Under the pieces are notes generated by a model that saw nothing but the letters and a program-made list of their open reading frames with translations, was not told the DNA's origin and searched no databases. The position numbers were made by a program, and so were the translations under genes. This document shows positions 6,923-12,117 of a DNA stretch of 12,117 bases, in pieces. The DNA is from Clostridia bacterium (GTDB lineage: Bacteria > Bacillota > Clostridia > Peptostreptococcales > Anaerovoracaceae). The stretch covers positions 1 through 12,117 of the forward strand of contig CAAEEA010000066.1 in the NCBI GenBank assembly GCA_900754795.1, read 5' to 3'. The number at the start of each line of letters is the position of its first letter. The stretch's first letter is position 1.

Positions 6923-7984
6923 CTAAAAGTTTTTCATTTTTTCCGCCTGATCGCTGGTAATCAGTCCGTCGACTATTTCGTCGATGTCCCCGTCCAGAAA
7001 ACTGTCAAGCTTGTATATCGTCATTCCTATCCGGTGATCTGTTACTCTTCCCTGCGGGAAGTTGTAGGTTCTTATCCTTTCACTTCTGTCGCCCGAGCCT
7101 ACCTGACTCCTTCTCTCGGCGGAGATCTCGTCGTTCTGTTCTTTGAGCTTCATGTCGTAAAGTCTGGAGCGGAGAACTTTGAAGGCTTTTTCTTTATTCT
7201 TTATCTGAGACTTTTCGTCCTGACATGTAACTACGAGTCCTGTCGGGATATGGGTAAGCCTTACGGCTGAGTCTGTGGTGTTAACGCACTGGCCGCCGTT
7301 TCCCGATGAGCGGTAAACGTCGACGCGAACATCGTTAGGATCGATTTCCACTTCTACGTCGTCCACTTCCGGCAATACGGCAACGGTGGCCGCGGAAGTG
7401 TGGATTCTGCCGGAGCTCTCCGTCTCGGGAACTCTCTGCACTCTGTGGGTGCCGCTCTCGTATTTGAGCCTTGAATAAGCGCCCTTTCCCTTTATCAGTA
7501 CGCTGGCCTCTTTGACCCCTCCGATACCTGTATCGCTGGCGTCCATTATTTCGGCTTTCCAGCCGCGTCTTTCTGTATATCTGAGGTACATACGCAAGAG
7601 ATCCTGGGCAAACAGAGCGGCTTCTTCCCCTCCGGTACCGGCTCTGATTTCGAGTATAACGTTTTTGTCGTCGTTAGGGTCTTTTGGCAGAAGCAGGATT
7701 TTGAGGCGTTCTTCCATTTCCGGTATTTTGTCTTCAAGATCCGCCAGTTCCATCTTGGCGAGTTCTTTTAACTCTTCGTCGCCGGAATCGAGCATTTCTC
7801 TGGCTTCTTCGATCCCCTCTTTTGCTTTTTTGTATTCTTTGTATTCTTTGACGATAGGCTCCATTTCGCCTATCTCCTTGATGTACTTTTGCCAGACCTG
7901 CTGGTTGTTCATCACATCGGGGTCTGCGACTTTCATCGCCAGTTCCTCGTATTTTTCAGTTATAAAATCAAGTTTGTCGAACAT
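6923..7984 (-). CDS. prfA: Peptide chain release factor 1 (RF1)
   Basis: Ends translation at UAA and UAG by binding the ribosomal A site and promoting peptidyl-tRNA hydrolysis. At 353 aa it has the usual layout: N-terminal helical domain 1 (to about 105), then the PCRF region with EIRAGTGGEEA (112-122). The stop-recognition PxT motif is PET (186-188), in RVPETESSGRIHTS. The catalytic GGQ is at 230-232, in SSGNGGQCVNTTDSAVR, a form I associate with clostridial RF1. PxT rather than SPF marks it as RF1, not RF2. Start ATG has GAGGAG 6 nt upstream and a strong promoter about 50 bp before it. The gene ends in UAG, its own cognate stop, in frame with tsaC. Q232 is the expected methylation target of PrmC, encoded just upstream. 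Confidence 0.97.
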   Translation of the reverse strand: MFDKLDFITEKYEELAMKVADPDVMNNQQVWQKYIKEIGEMEPIVKEYKEYKKAKEGIEEAREMLDSGDEELKELAKMELADLEDKIPEMEERLKILLLPKDPNDDKNVILEIRAGTGGEEAALFAQDLLRMYLRYTERRGWKAEIMDASDTGIGGVKEASVLIKGKGAYSRLKYESGTHRVQRVPETESSGRIHTSAATVAVLPEVDDVEVEIDPNDVRVDVYRSSGNGGQCVNTTDSAVRLTHIPTGLVVTCQDEKSQIKNKEKAFKVLRSRLYDMKLKEQNDEISAERRSQVGSGDRSERIRTYNFPQGRVTDHRIGMTIYKLDSFLDGDIDEIVDGLITSDQAEKMKNF

Positions 7985-8031
7985 TTATATCTCCTCATTC
8001 AAGTAATTGTTATGCCTATATCTAAACTGAT

Positions 8032-8060
8032 ATTATATCATGCTTTGACGGCTTTGAAAA
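8032..8060 (-). promoter_or_regulatory. Strong extended -10 promoter for the prfA-tsaC-rpiB-upp-tyrS run
   Basis: On the minus strand TTTTCA (8055-8060, 4/6 to TTGACA) is separated by 17 bp from a perfect TATAAT (8032-8037) that is preceded by TGA, an extended -10. The predicted start is near 8025, giving a leader of about 40 nt before the prfA ATG. It lies downstream of the rpmE terminator, so the prfA run is probably an independent transcription unit. Confidence 0.7.
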
Positions 8061-8133
8061 GCTCTGCGGTTTAAAAAACCCGGCTTCACAGCATATGCGG
8101 GGACATGTCTGCCGCGAGATGTGTTCTGCCCAT

Positions 8134-8161
8134 AAAAAAACCGGAAGCGTGTTCCGGTTTT
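8134..8161 (-). terminator. Intrinsic terminator after rpmE
   Basis: In the rpmE transcript AACCGGAA, a 5-nt loop CACGC, and TTCCGG are followed by seven U residues. The GC-containing stem is 8141-8146/8152-8157, extended by A-U pairs at 8137-8140/8158-8161. It lies 12 nt past the rpmE stop codon. The U-tract is long only on the minus strand (four Ts on the plus strand), so it mainly serves rpmE and anything reading through from rho-prmC. Confidence 0.85.
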
Positions 8162-8172
8162 GGTTCTGATTA

Positions 8173-8373
8173 TTAGTCGATATGATACTTGTTCTTGAAC
8201 TTCTCAACACGGCCGCCTCTGTTGACGAATTTCTGCTGACCGGTGAAGAACGGATGGCAGGCTGAGCAAACGTCCAGTCTGAGTTCTTCTTTTGTTGATT
8301 TTGTCATGAAAGTGTTGCCACATGCGCAAGTAACTTTACAGTCCTTATAATCAGGATGGATTCCTTCCTTCAT
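8173..8373 (-). CDS. rpmE: 50S ribosomal protein bL31 (zinc-binding form)
   Basis: A 66-aa large-subunit ribosomal protein. It starts MKEGIHPDY and has the zinc-ribbon cysteines C16, C18, C36 and C39 (CAC and CSAC), then HPFFTGQQKFVNRGGRVEKF, all standard for L31. This is the C+ (zinc-containing) form, as opposed to the zinc-free paralogue that many bacteria induce under zinc limitation. The ATG has AGAAGG upstream at about 7 nt. It stands alone between an extended -10 promoter and an intrinsic terminator, separating prmC from prfA. Confidence 0.97.
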   Translation of the reverse strand: MKEGIHPDYKDCKVTCACGNTFMTKSTKEELRLDVCSACHPFFTGQQKFVNRGGRVEKFKNKYHID

Positions 8374-8441
8374 GCTTTACCTTCTTTCTCTGATCTCTGT
8401 CGCTATAGTTGATTTTTGCCGCGGTCTGTCGCAGCCCTTAT

Positions 8442-8470
8442 ACTATATCACGGCTGAACGGCTGAATCAA
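8442..8470 (-). promoter_or_regulatory. Extended -10 promoter for rpmE, overlapping the prmC stop
   Basis: Minus-strand TTGATT (8465-8470) and TATAGT (8442-8447) are 17 bp apart, with TGA directly before the -10 (extended -10). The TGA shared with the -10 context is the prmC stop codon at 8448-8450. The predicted start near 8435 gives a leader of about 60 nt. It would let rpmE be expressed independently of the rho-prmC transcript. Confidence 0.65.
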
Positions 8471-9374
8471 GAGGTTTTTTGAGTTTTTTTGCCGTAACGA
8501 TGCGGTCTTTTCCGGCAAGGTCTTTAAGGCATGTGACATCACCGTAAAGTCCGGTTTCCCGCAGCATTTCCGTGACCGCCTCTCCCTGGTCGAATCCGAT
8601 TTCCAGCATCAGCACGCCGTTTTTATGTAAATGTCCGGCGGCCTCGGAGGCAATGCGGCGATAAAAATCAAGTCCGTCTTCTCCGCCGTCAAGGGCTTCA
8701 AGAGGCTCATGCTCCCTGACTTCGCGCTGAAGCTCAGGTATGACAGAGCTGGCAATATACGGAGGATTGGATATTATCATGTCGAATTTTTTTCTTCCCA
8801 GTTTGCCGCTGAAAGGTTCAAACAGATCGCCCTGCTCAAACCTGACGGATTTGCAGCCGTTAGCCGCCGCGTTGCGCCGGGCGGTGGCAATCGCGGGAGC
8901 GCTGACGTCGCTGCATGTTACTTTGAGCCTGCCGCAGCGCTTTGCCAGAGATATTCCTATGGCTCCGCTTCCGCAGCAGAGATCAAGGATCTCTTTGATC
9001 GCGCCCGGTTTGCCATATGGCCGGTCTCGCAAAGTTCCCTTTTGTATCAGTTCTTCGGCGTCTTCGACCATCGTCTCTGTATCCTGCCTGGGAATCAGTA
9101 CGGAAGGGTCTACGGCGAATGTGAGTCCCATGAACTCCTGTGTGCCGGTTATATACTGAAAAGGTTCACCTGCTGCTCTCCTTTCGATCAGTTCAAAATA
9201 TGCTTCGCACTGATTGTCCTGAAGAACATCCTGCCAGTGCATCATAAGTCCGACGCTGTCCAGCCTGTCAAGGAAGCAGTACAGCCCCCTCGCGTCTCTG
9301 TCTGCGTCTTCTATCCCGGCTCTTTCAAGCTGGGTCTTCCCGTAATTTATCAGTTCCTTCAGCGGAAGGCTCAT
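8448..9374 (-). CDS. prmC: Peptide chain release factor N5-glutamine methyltransferase
   Basis: Methylates the GGQ glutamine of release factors with S-adenosylmethionine, improving termination. The 308-aa protein has an N-terminal helical substrate-binding domain (about 1-85) with RRAAGEPFQYITGTQEF, then VLIPRQDTE (92-100). The SAM-binding motif I is DLCCGSGAIGISLA (131-144), with the catalytic NPPY at 203-206. The ATG start, with AAGGAGG 9 nt upstream, lies inside the DUF1385 gene, so the two genes overlap by 50 bp in different frames. The start is supported by alignment-like agreement of LKELINYGKTQLERAGIED with the usual PrmC N-terminus. Its substrate RF1 is encoded nearby, but across the rpmE unit. 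Confidence 0.95.
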   Translation of the reverse strand: MSLPLKELINYGKTQLERAGIEDADRDARGLYCFLDRLDSVGLMMHWQDVLQDNQCEAYFELIERRAAGEPFQYITGTQEFMGLTFAVDPSVLIPRQDTETMVEDAEELIQKGTLRDRPYGKPGAIKEILDLCCGSGAIGISLAKRCGRLKVTCSDVSAPAIATARRNAAANGCKSVRFEQGDLFEPFSGKLGRKKFDMIISNPPYIASSVIPELQREVREHEPLEALDGGEDGLDFYRRIASEAAGHLHKNGVLMLEIGFDQGEAVTEMLRETGLYGDVTCLKDLAGKDRIVTAKKLKKPLDSAVQP

Positions 9375-10404
9375 TTTCGGTTTCCTCCTTATCTGCCGGG
9401 GTTTCGTCCGCCGGCTCTTCTTTCAAAGGCTCGCCGTCAAGGTCGCACAGCCCTTCAAAATACGGCGTGTTGTTCCCCGGCAATACGGCTTTGAGAGCGG
9501 CGATGGCCACTTCGAGCTGTTTTTTGTCCGGTTCGTTGGTGGTCAGCTTTTGCAGGTAAAGTCCCGGCAGACTGAGCACTTTTACGATCAGATTGTCGCT
9601 GCGCCCTGCCCATTTAAGCAGTTCGTAGGAAAGCCCCGCGATCAGCGGCAGTACAAGTATCCGGCTGATTATCCTCAGCCATACATTTGGCCAGCCCATG
9701 AGGGCGTGAACAAATATGGCTATCACCATTACAAACATCAGAAAACTTGTTCCGCAGCGGGGGTGCAGAGTATAAAACTGCTGCGCGTTTTCGGGAGTAA
9801 GGGGCAATCCGTTTTCAAAGCAGTGGATCGTTTTGTGCTCTGCCCCGTGATATTGAAAAACTGTTTTTATCTCTCCCATACGGGCTATCAGAGCTATGTA
9901 TGCCACAAAGATGGCGAGTCTTGCGGCTCCCTCGGCGAGATTGAGCCAGATTATGCTGTCTGTTACTTTGGAAAGCCAGCCCACCACCACAGTGGGCAAC
10001 AGAATGAATATCGCTACCGAGAGGATGATTGCCAGCGCTACTGAACAGAACATCAGAATCTTCCACGATTTTTCTTTTCCGAATTTGTTTTCTATCCAGA
10101 CGTCAAACTTGTCTTTTTCATATTCGTCAGGATAATTTTCTTCTATTATGTCAGCCGAGTACATGAGAACTTTTGTCCCCTGGATCAGCGATGATACAAA
10201 ATTCACCACTCCCCGTATGATCGGAATCTTTCCCCATCTGCTCACGGCGGGCGTCGGCTGTGTCTTCATGTGAATACTGCCGTCGGCGAGGCGAACGGCT
10301 ATGGCCGTTTTTTCCGGCCCCCGCATCATTATGCCTTCCATTATGGCCTGGCCGCCGATAGATGTCGGACAGGCGTCTTTAAGAAATATTTTTTTCAGGT
10401 CCAT
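9325..10404 (-). CDS. DUF1385 (YqhQ-family) membrane protein
   Basis: A 359-aa protein of the DUF1385 family, often found beside prmC/prfA in Clostridia. Conserved motifs visible are IGGQAIMEGIMMRGP (16-30), QYHGAEHKTIHCFENG (184-199), and LHPRCGTSFLMFVM (213-226), plus a TTNEPDKKQLEVAIAAL end motif (288-304). Hydrophobic segments lie at about 118-143, 153-175, 219-237 and 243-262, so it is a multi-pass membrane protein. The conserved His/Cys residues suggest a metal or catalytic site, but the function is not known to me. A hydrophilic, Glu-rich tail follows residue 325, and its DNA also carries the prmC ribosome-binding site and start. The gap to rho is 26 bp; the ATG has only a weak GGGGT SD at 5 nt. 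Confidence 0.9.
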   Translation of the reverse strand: MDLKKIFLKDACPTSIGGQAIMEGIMMRGPEKTAIAVRLADGSIHMKTQPTPAVSRWGKIPIIRGVVNFVSSLIQGTKVLMYSADIIEENYPDEYEKDKFDVWIENKFGKEKSWKILMFCSVALAIILSVAIFILLPTVVVGWLSKVTDSIIWLNLAEGAARLAIFVAYIALIARMGEIKTVFQYHGAEHKTIHCFENGLPLTPENAQQFYTLHPRCGTSFLMFVMVIAIFVHALMGWPNVWLRIISRILVLPLIAGLSYELLKWAGRSDNLIVKVLSLPGLYLQKLTTNEPDKKQLEVAIAALKAVLPGNNTPYFEGLCDLDGEPLKEEPADETPADKEETENEPSAEGTDKLREDPA

Positions 10405-10430
10405 TTGCTACCCCGTTTTGTCCTTTGTAT

Positions 10431-11747
10431 TTAATCGTTGAGCATGACTTTTCTGATTATCTCTATGAAAGTCTTATTGTCCCTCGTGTGCGCCAGATTG
10501 TCGATGACTTCTTCGGTAACTTCCTGAGTGTCTCTGTTCGCAAGGGCGCGGCGCATGGTCCAGATTGCTTCCAGTTCATCCTGATCCATCAGCAGATCTT
10601 CCCGCCTGGTTCCTGACTTGTTCAGGCTGATCGCCGGGAATATTCTCTTTTCGGAAAGCTTTCTGTCAAGGTGCAGCTCCATGTTGCCGGTACCTTTGAA
10701 TTCTTCAAATATAACGTCGTCCATCCGGCTTCCGGTTTCTATGAGCGCCGTCGCGAGTATGGTGATGGAACCGCCTTCTTCGATTTTGCGGGCCGCTCCG
10801 AAGAATTTTTTTGGCCGGTGAAGAGCTCCGGGATCAAGTCCGCCGGAAAGCGTTCTTCCCGATGCGGGAACGACCATGTTGTAAGCTCTGGCCAGCCTCG
10901 TTATGCTGTCAAGGAGGATTACCACATCTTTTTTGTGTTCAACCAGTCTCTGGGCGCGGGCAAGGACCATTTCCGCAACTTTGACGTGGTGCTGCGGCAT
11001 TTCGTCAAAAGTCGAATAGATCACTTCGCCGCTTTTGAGAGAACGCTTCATGTCGGTAACCTCTTCCGGCCTTTCGTCTACAAGCAGCACTATGAGCTCC
11101 ATCTCAGGATAACTCTTTTCGATGGACGCGGCGATAGTTTTGAGAAGTACGGTCTTACCCGCCTTGGGCGGCGCTACTATAAGTCCTCTCTGCCCTTTTC
11201 CGATAGGCGCCACCAGGTCTATGAGCCTCATGGAAAGCTCTCTGCTGCCGCTTTCGAGCCTGATTCTCTCGTAAGGAAATACCGGTGTCAGATCGTCGAA
11301 GTCAGGTCTTCGGATTGCTACTCCCGGTTCATCTCCGTTGACGGTAAGCACATACAAAAGCGCCCCGAACCGCTCGCCTTCTTTTGGCAGACGGCTGATG
11401 CCCCTGATCTTGTCTCCTGTTTTGAGGTTAAATCTGCGGATCTGTGTAGGTGAGACATAAACGTCTTTTTCGCTTGTAAGAAAATTGTTGAATCTTAAAA
11501 ATCCGAAGTTGTTTTCTTCTTGTATCTCGAGAATGCCCTCTACTTCCGGGCGCTCTTCGTCTGTGTATTTTGTCTCGCGTTTTGCGCGGTGGTGTTCTTC
11601 TTTTGCCTCGTGCTCCGCGGCTTCCGACTGCATGCTGTCGGGCTGTTCCTTGTCGGGCTGCACGCTGTCGGGCTGCACACTGTCGGGCTGTCCGGCCTGC
11701 TCATCTGCCGCGGAAAGAAATTCGCCGTCTAAAATTTTATCATTCAT
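10431..11747 (-). CDS. rho: Transcription termination factor Rho, atypical N-terminus
   Basis: Hexameric RNA helicase that ends transcription of untranslated RNA. Residues about 70-137 form the RNA-binding OB (cold-shock-like) domain, with GFLRFNNFLTSEKDVYVSPTQ. The RecA-like ATPase follows with Walker A APPKAGKT (192-199), Walker B VVILLD (275-280), ASGRTLSGGLDPGAL, and the RNA-contacting GTGNMELHLDRK (353-363). The catalytic core looks intact. At 438 aa it is a little longer than the 419 aa of E. coli Rho, but the N-terminal helical Rho_N domain is not recognisable. Instead residues 1-65 are low-complexity and charged, with four QPD(S/K)x pentapeptides (residues 20-39). ATG start with AAAAAGG at about 7 nt; it overlaps by one base the stop of a short upstream ORF. 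Confidence 0.96.
   Translation of the reverse strand: MNDKILDGEFLSAADEQAGQPDSVQPDSVQPDKEQPDSMQSEAAEHEAKEEHHRAKRETKYTDEERPEVEGILEIQEENNFGFLRFNNFLTSEKDVYVSPTQIRRFNLKTGDKIRGISRLPKEGERFGALLYVLTVNGDEPGVAIRRPDFDDLTPVFPYERIRLESGSRELSMRLIDLVAPIGKGQRGLIVAPPKAGKTVLLKTIAASIEKSYPEMELIVLLVDERPEEVTDMKRSLKSGEVIYSTFDEMPQHHVKVAEMVLARAQRLVEHKKDVVILLDSITRLARAYNMVVPASGRTLSGGLDPGALHRPKKFFGAARKIEEGGSITILATALIETGSRMDDVIFEEFKGTGNMELHLDRKLSEKRIFPAISLNKSGTRREDLLMDQDELEAIWTMRRALANRDTQEVTEEVIDNLAHTRDNKTFIEIIRKVMLND
11631..11690 (-). repeat. Tandem 15-bp repeat within the rho N-terminal coding region
   Basis: Four units of 15 bp, at 11631-11645, 11646-11660, 11661-11675 and 11676-11690, share the 9-bp plus-strand core TGTCGGGCTG minus its first base in the divergent unit. 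In protein order they encode QPDSV, QPDSV, QPDKE and QPDSM. The near-identity at DNA level suggests recent slippage-type expansion, so copy number may vary between strains. The period is a multiple of three, so changes keep rho in frame. Confidence 0.85.
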
Positions 11748-11782
11748 TATGGTACCTTTTTGCGGGAGAAAGGATAAAACAT
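11747..11782 (-). CDS. Possible rho upstream ORF (11-residue leader peptide)
   Basis: In the rho leader, ATG at 11780-11782 opens an 11-codon frame, MFYPFSRKKVP, ending in TAA whose last A is the first base of the rho ATG (TAATG). AGAAAGG lies 7 nt upstream of this ATG, a better SD context than many genes here. The rho SD (AAAAAGG) lies inside codons 8-9. The one-base stop-start overlap suggests translational coupling or reinitiation. It could be chance, since short ATG frames are common, but the combination of a good SD and exact overlap is notable. E. coli rho also has a leader ORF and is autoregulated, though no sequence relation is implied. Confidence 0.4.
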   Translation of the reverse strand: MFYPFSRKKVP

Positions 11783-11789
11783 TCCCGCA
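11761..11789 (-). promoter_or_regulatory. Leader hairpin overlapping the rho upstream ORF
   Basis: TGCGGGA (11783-11789, minus sense) pairs with TCCCGCA (11761-11767). The 5' arm occupies the space between the upstream-ORF SD and its ATG; the 3' arm covers codons 6-8. The rho SD follows immediately after the stem. A ribosome on the upstream ORF would open this stem, so it could couple leader translation to rho translation. No U-tract follows, so it is not an intrinsic terminator. Confidence 0.45.
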
Positions 11790-11839
11790 CCTTTCTGAGA
11801 AATTAAGAATTGCTATATAAAAGAATCTACATCTCTTTT

Positions 11840-11868
11840 ATGATATACTCCCAGCCGGAAAAAATCAA
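11840..11868 (-). promoter_or_regulatory. Putative sigma-A promoter for rho
   Basis: Minus-strand TTGATT (11863-11868) and TATCAT (11840-11845, 5/6 to TATAAT) are separated by 17 bp. Start is predicted near 11833, giving a leader of about 85 nt before rho. An alternative -10, TATATC, overlaps it two bases upstream with 15-bp spacing and is less likely. Confidence 0.6.
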
Positions 11869-11878
11869 GAAAATCCTG

Positions 11879-11924
11879 CGCCGGCAATGCCAGGCGACAA
11901 TGCCGGGATAGTCCCGCGCCGGCG
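11879..11924. repeat. GC-rich structured inverted repeat just upstream of the rho -35
   Basis: CGCCGGC (11879-11885) and GCCGGCG (11918-11924) can form a 7-bp all-GC stem. Inside, CGGGA-TAG-TCCCG makes a second hairpin, and CAATGCC occurs twice as a direct repeat (11885-11891, 11898-11904). On the minus strand the stem is followed after 5 nt by TTTT, then another T-run, so it may serve as a terminator for a gene to the right. On the plus strand it is followed by T7 nine nt later. It contrasts sharply with the AT-rich flanks and may be a copy of an interspersed palindromic repeat. Confidence 0.5.
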
Positions 11925-11966
11925 AACTCTCTCTTTTTTTATTTTTATATGGGGCTGAAGAGAGTT
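11925..11966. repeat. Inverted repeat AACTCTCT/AGAGAGTT around a T-rich loop
   Basis: AACTCTCT (11925-11932) and AGAGAGTT (11959-11966) form an 8-bp stem with a 26-nt loop rich in T on the plus strand. It abuts the GC-rich repeat at 11924, so the two could stack as adjacent helices in one RNA. The loop length makes it weaker than a normal terminator. Confidence 0.35.
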
Positions 11967-12069
11967 TCCGCCAGAAAAACTGTCTATAAATTCAAAAATC
12001 TTTTTCTCTGAAGAAAGTGTACACTCTTTTACTTTCGCTTTTACCTGTTTTCATCGTTTTGAAGAAAGT
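11956..12069. repeat. Three spaced direct repeats TGAAGARAGT
   Basis: TGAAGAGAGT at 11956-11965, TGAAGAAAGT at 12009-12018, and TGAAGAAAGT at 12060-12069 are spaced 53 and 51 bp apart, close to five helical turns. The first copy forms part of the inverted repeat at 11925-11966, and the second abuts the palindrome AGTGTACACT. Possible regulator sites, or coincidence in purine-rich DNA. The flanks between copies are not alike, so it is not a CRISPR array. Confidence 0.3.
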
Positions 12070-12117
12070 CCGTGAGGTCATGTCCATATAATGGTGTAAA
12101 ATCAAAAAATAAAAAGA
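11992..12117 (-). CDS. Possible 3' end of an upstream minus-strand gene, cut by the window edge
   Basis: A frame is open from the right edge to a TGA at 11992-11994, 41 residues, with a basic C-terminal part (KTGKSESKR) and two TFF(K/R) segments 17 residues apart that correspond to two of the TGAAGARAGT repeats. An internal ATG would give 31 aa but has no SD. I recognise no family. It may be the tail of a real gene, with the GC-rich repeat at 11879-11924 as its terminator, or a chance opening in A-rich DNA. The rest of 11748-12117 holds only the leader, promoter and repeats listed separately. Confidence 0.2.
   Translation of the reverse strand, partial: SFYFLILHHYMDMTSRTFFKTMKTGKSESKRVYTFFREKDF

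Noticed and set aside
8631..9494. 287-residue plus-strand reading frame
   Set aside because: It is antisense to prmC and DUF1385, which have full family motifs; it shows no recognisable domain and has no promoter or SD.
10671..11453. 260-residue plus-strand reading frame
   Set aside because: It lies wholly antisense to rho, and its composition is explained by the complementary codons of rho.
11631..11690. Tandem repeat as a CRISPR array
   Set aside because: The units are contiguous 15-bp repeats with no spacers, in frame inside rho.
12087..12092. Plus-strand TATAAT as a promoter for a gene to the right
   Set aside because: No -35-like hexamer at 16-18 bp and no TGn extension; the region is AT-rich so the hexamer alone is weak evidence.

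Overview
This window looks like a housekeeping stretch of a Clostridia-type Firmicutes chromosome with roughly balanced GC. The gene set rho, DUF1385 (YqhQ family), prmC, rpmE, prfA, threonylcarbamoyl-AMP synthase, rpiB and upp is a well-known Firmicutes translation and nucleotide neighbourhood. The RF1 motif GNGGQCVN and the zinc-binding L31 also fit Clostridia. I would not place it below class with confidence. I see no phage, transposon, CRISPR array, rRNA or tRNA gene.

Layout. Nearly everything is on the minus strand and reads right to left. At the right edge, 11748-12117 is mostly non-coding. It holds a possible 3' end of an upstream reading frame, a GC-rich structured repeat, a good sigma-A-type promoter, and a short leader with an 11-codon upstream ORF whose stop overlaps the rho start. 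Then come rho, a DUF1385 membrane protein and prmC; the last two overlap by 50 bp. rpmE follows as its own small unit, with an extended -10 promoter over the prmC stop codon and an intrinsic terminator after it. A second strong promoter then starts a compact run prfA-tsaC-rpiB-upp-tyrS with gaps of 6 to 14 bp. This is followed by corA after a 74-bp gap that contains a hairpin. eamA is the only confident plus-strand gene. It converges on corA with a 24-bp gap and diverges from cca, which fills the left end.

How the genes fit together. The main theme is translation and transcription termination. Rho ends transcripts and RF1 ends proteins at UAA/UAG. PrmC methylates the GGQ glutamine of RF1. L31 is a ribosomal protein, TyrRS charges tRNA-Tyr, TsaC makes the precursor of t6A37 in ANN-decoding tRNAs, and Cca completes tRNA 3' ends. 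Upp and RpiB add pyrimidine salvage and the pentose phosphate pathway; CorA and EamA are membrane transporters.

The most interesting points are regulatory or architectural: the rho upstream ORF, the rho N-terminus in which a QPDSV-repeat tail stands where the usual Rho_N domain would be, prfA ending in its own cognate UAG in frame with an SD-less tsaC, the independent rpmE unit between prmC and prfA, and the structured and repeated DNA upstream of rho. I found no clearly new multi-gene system.
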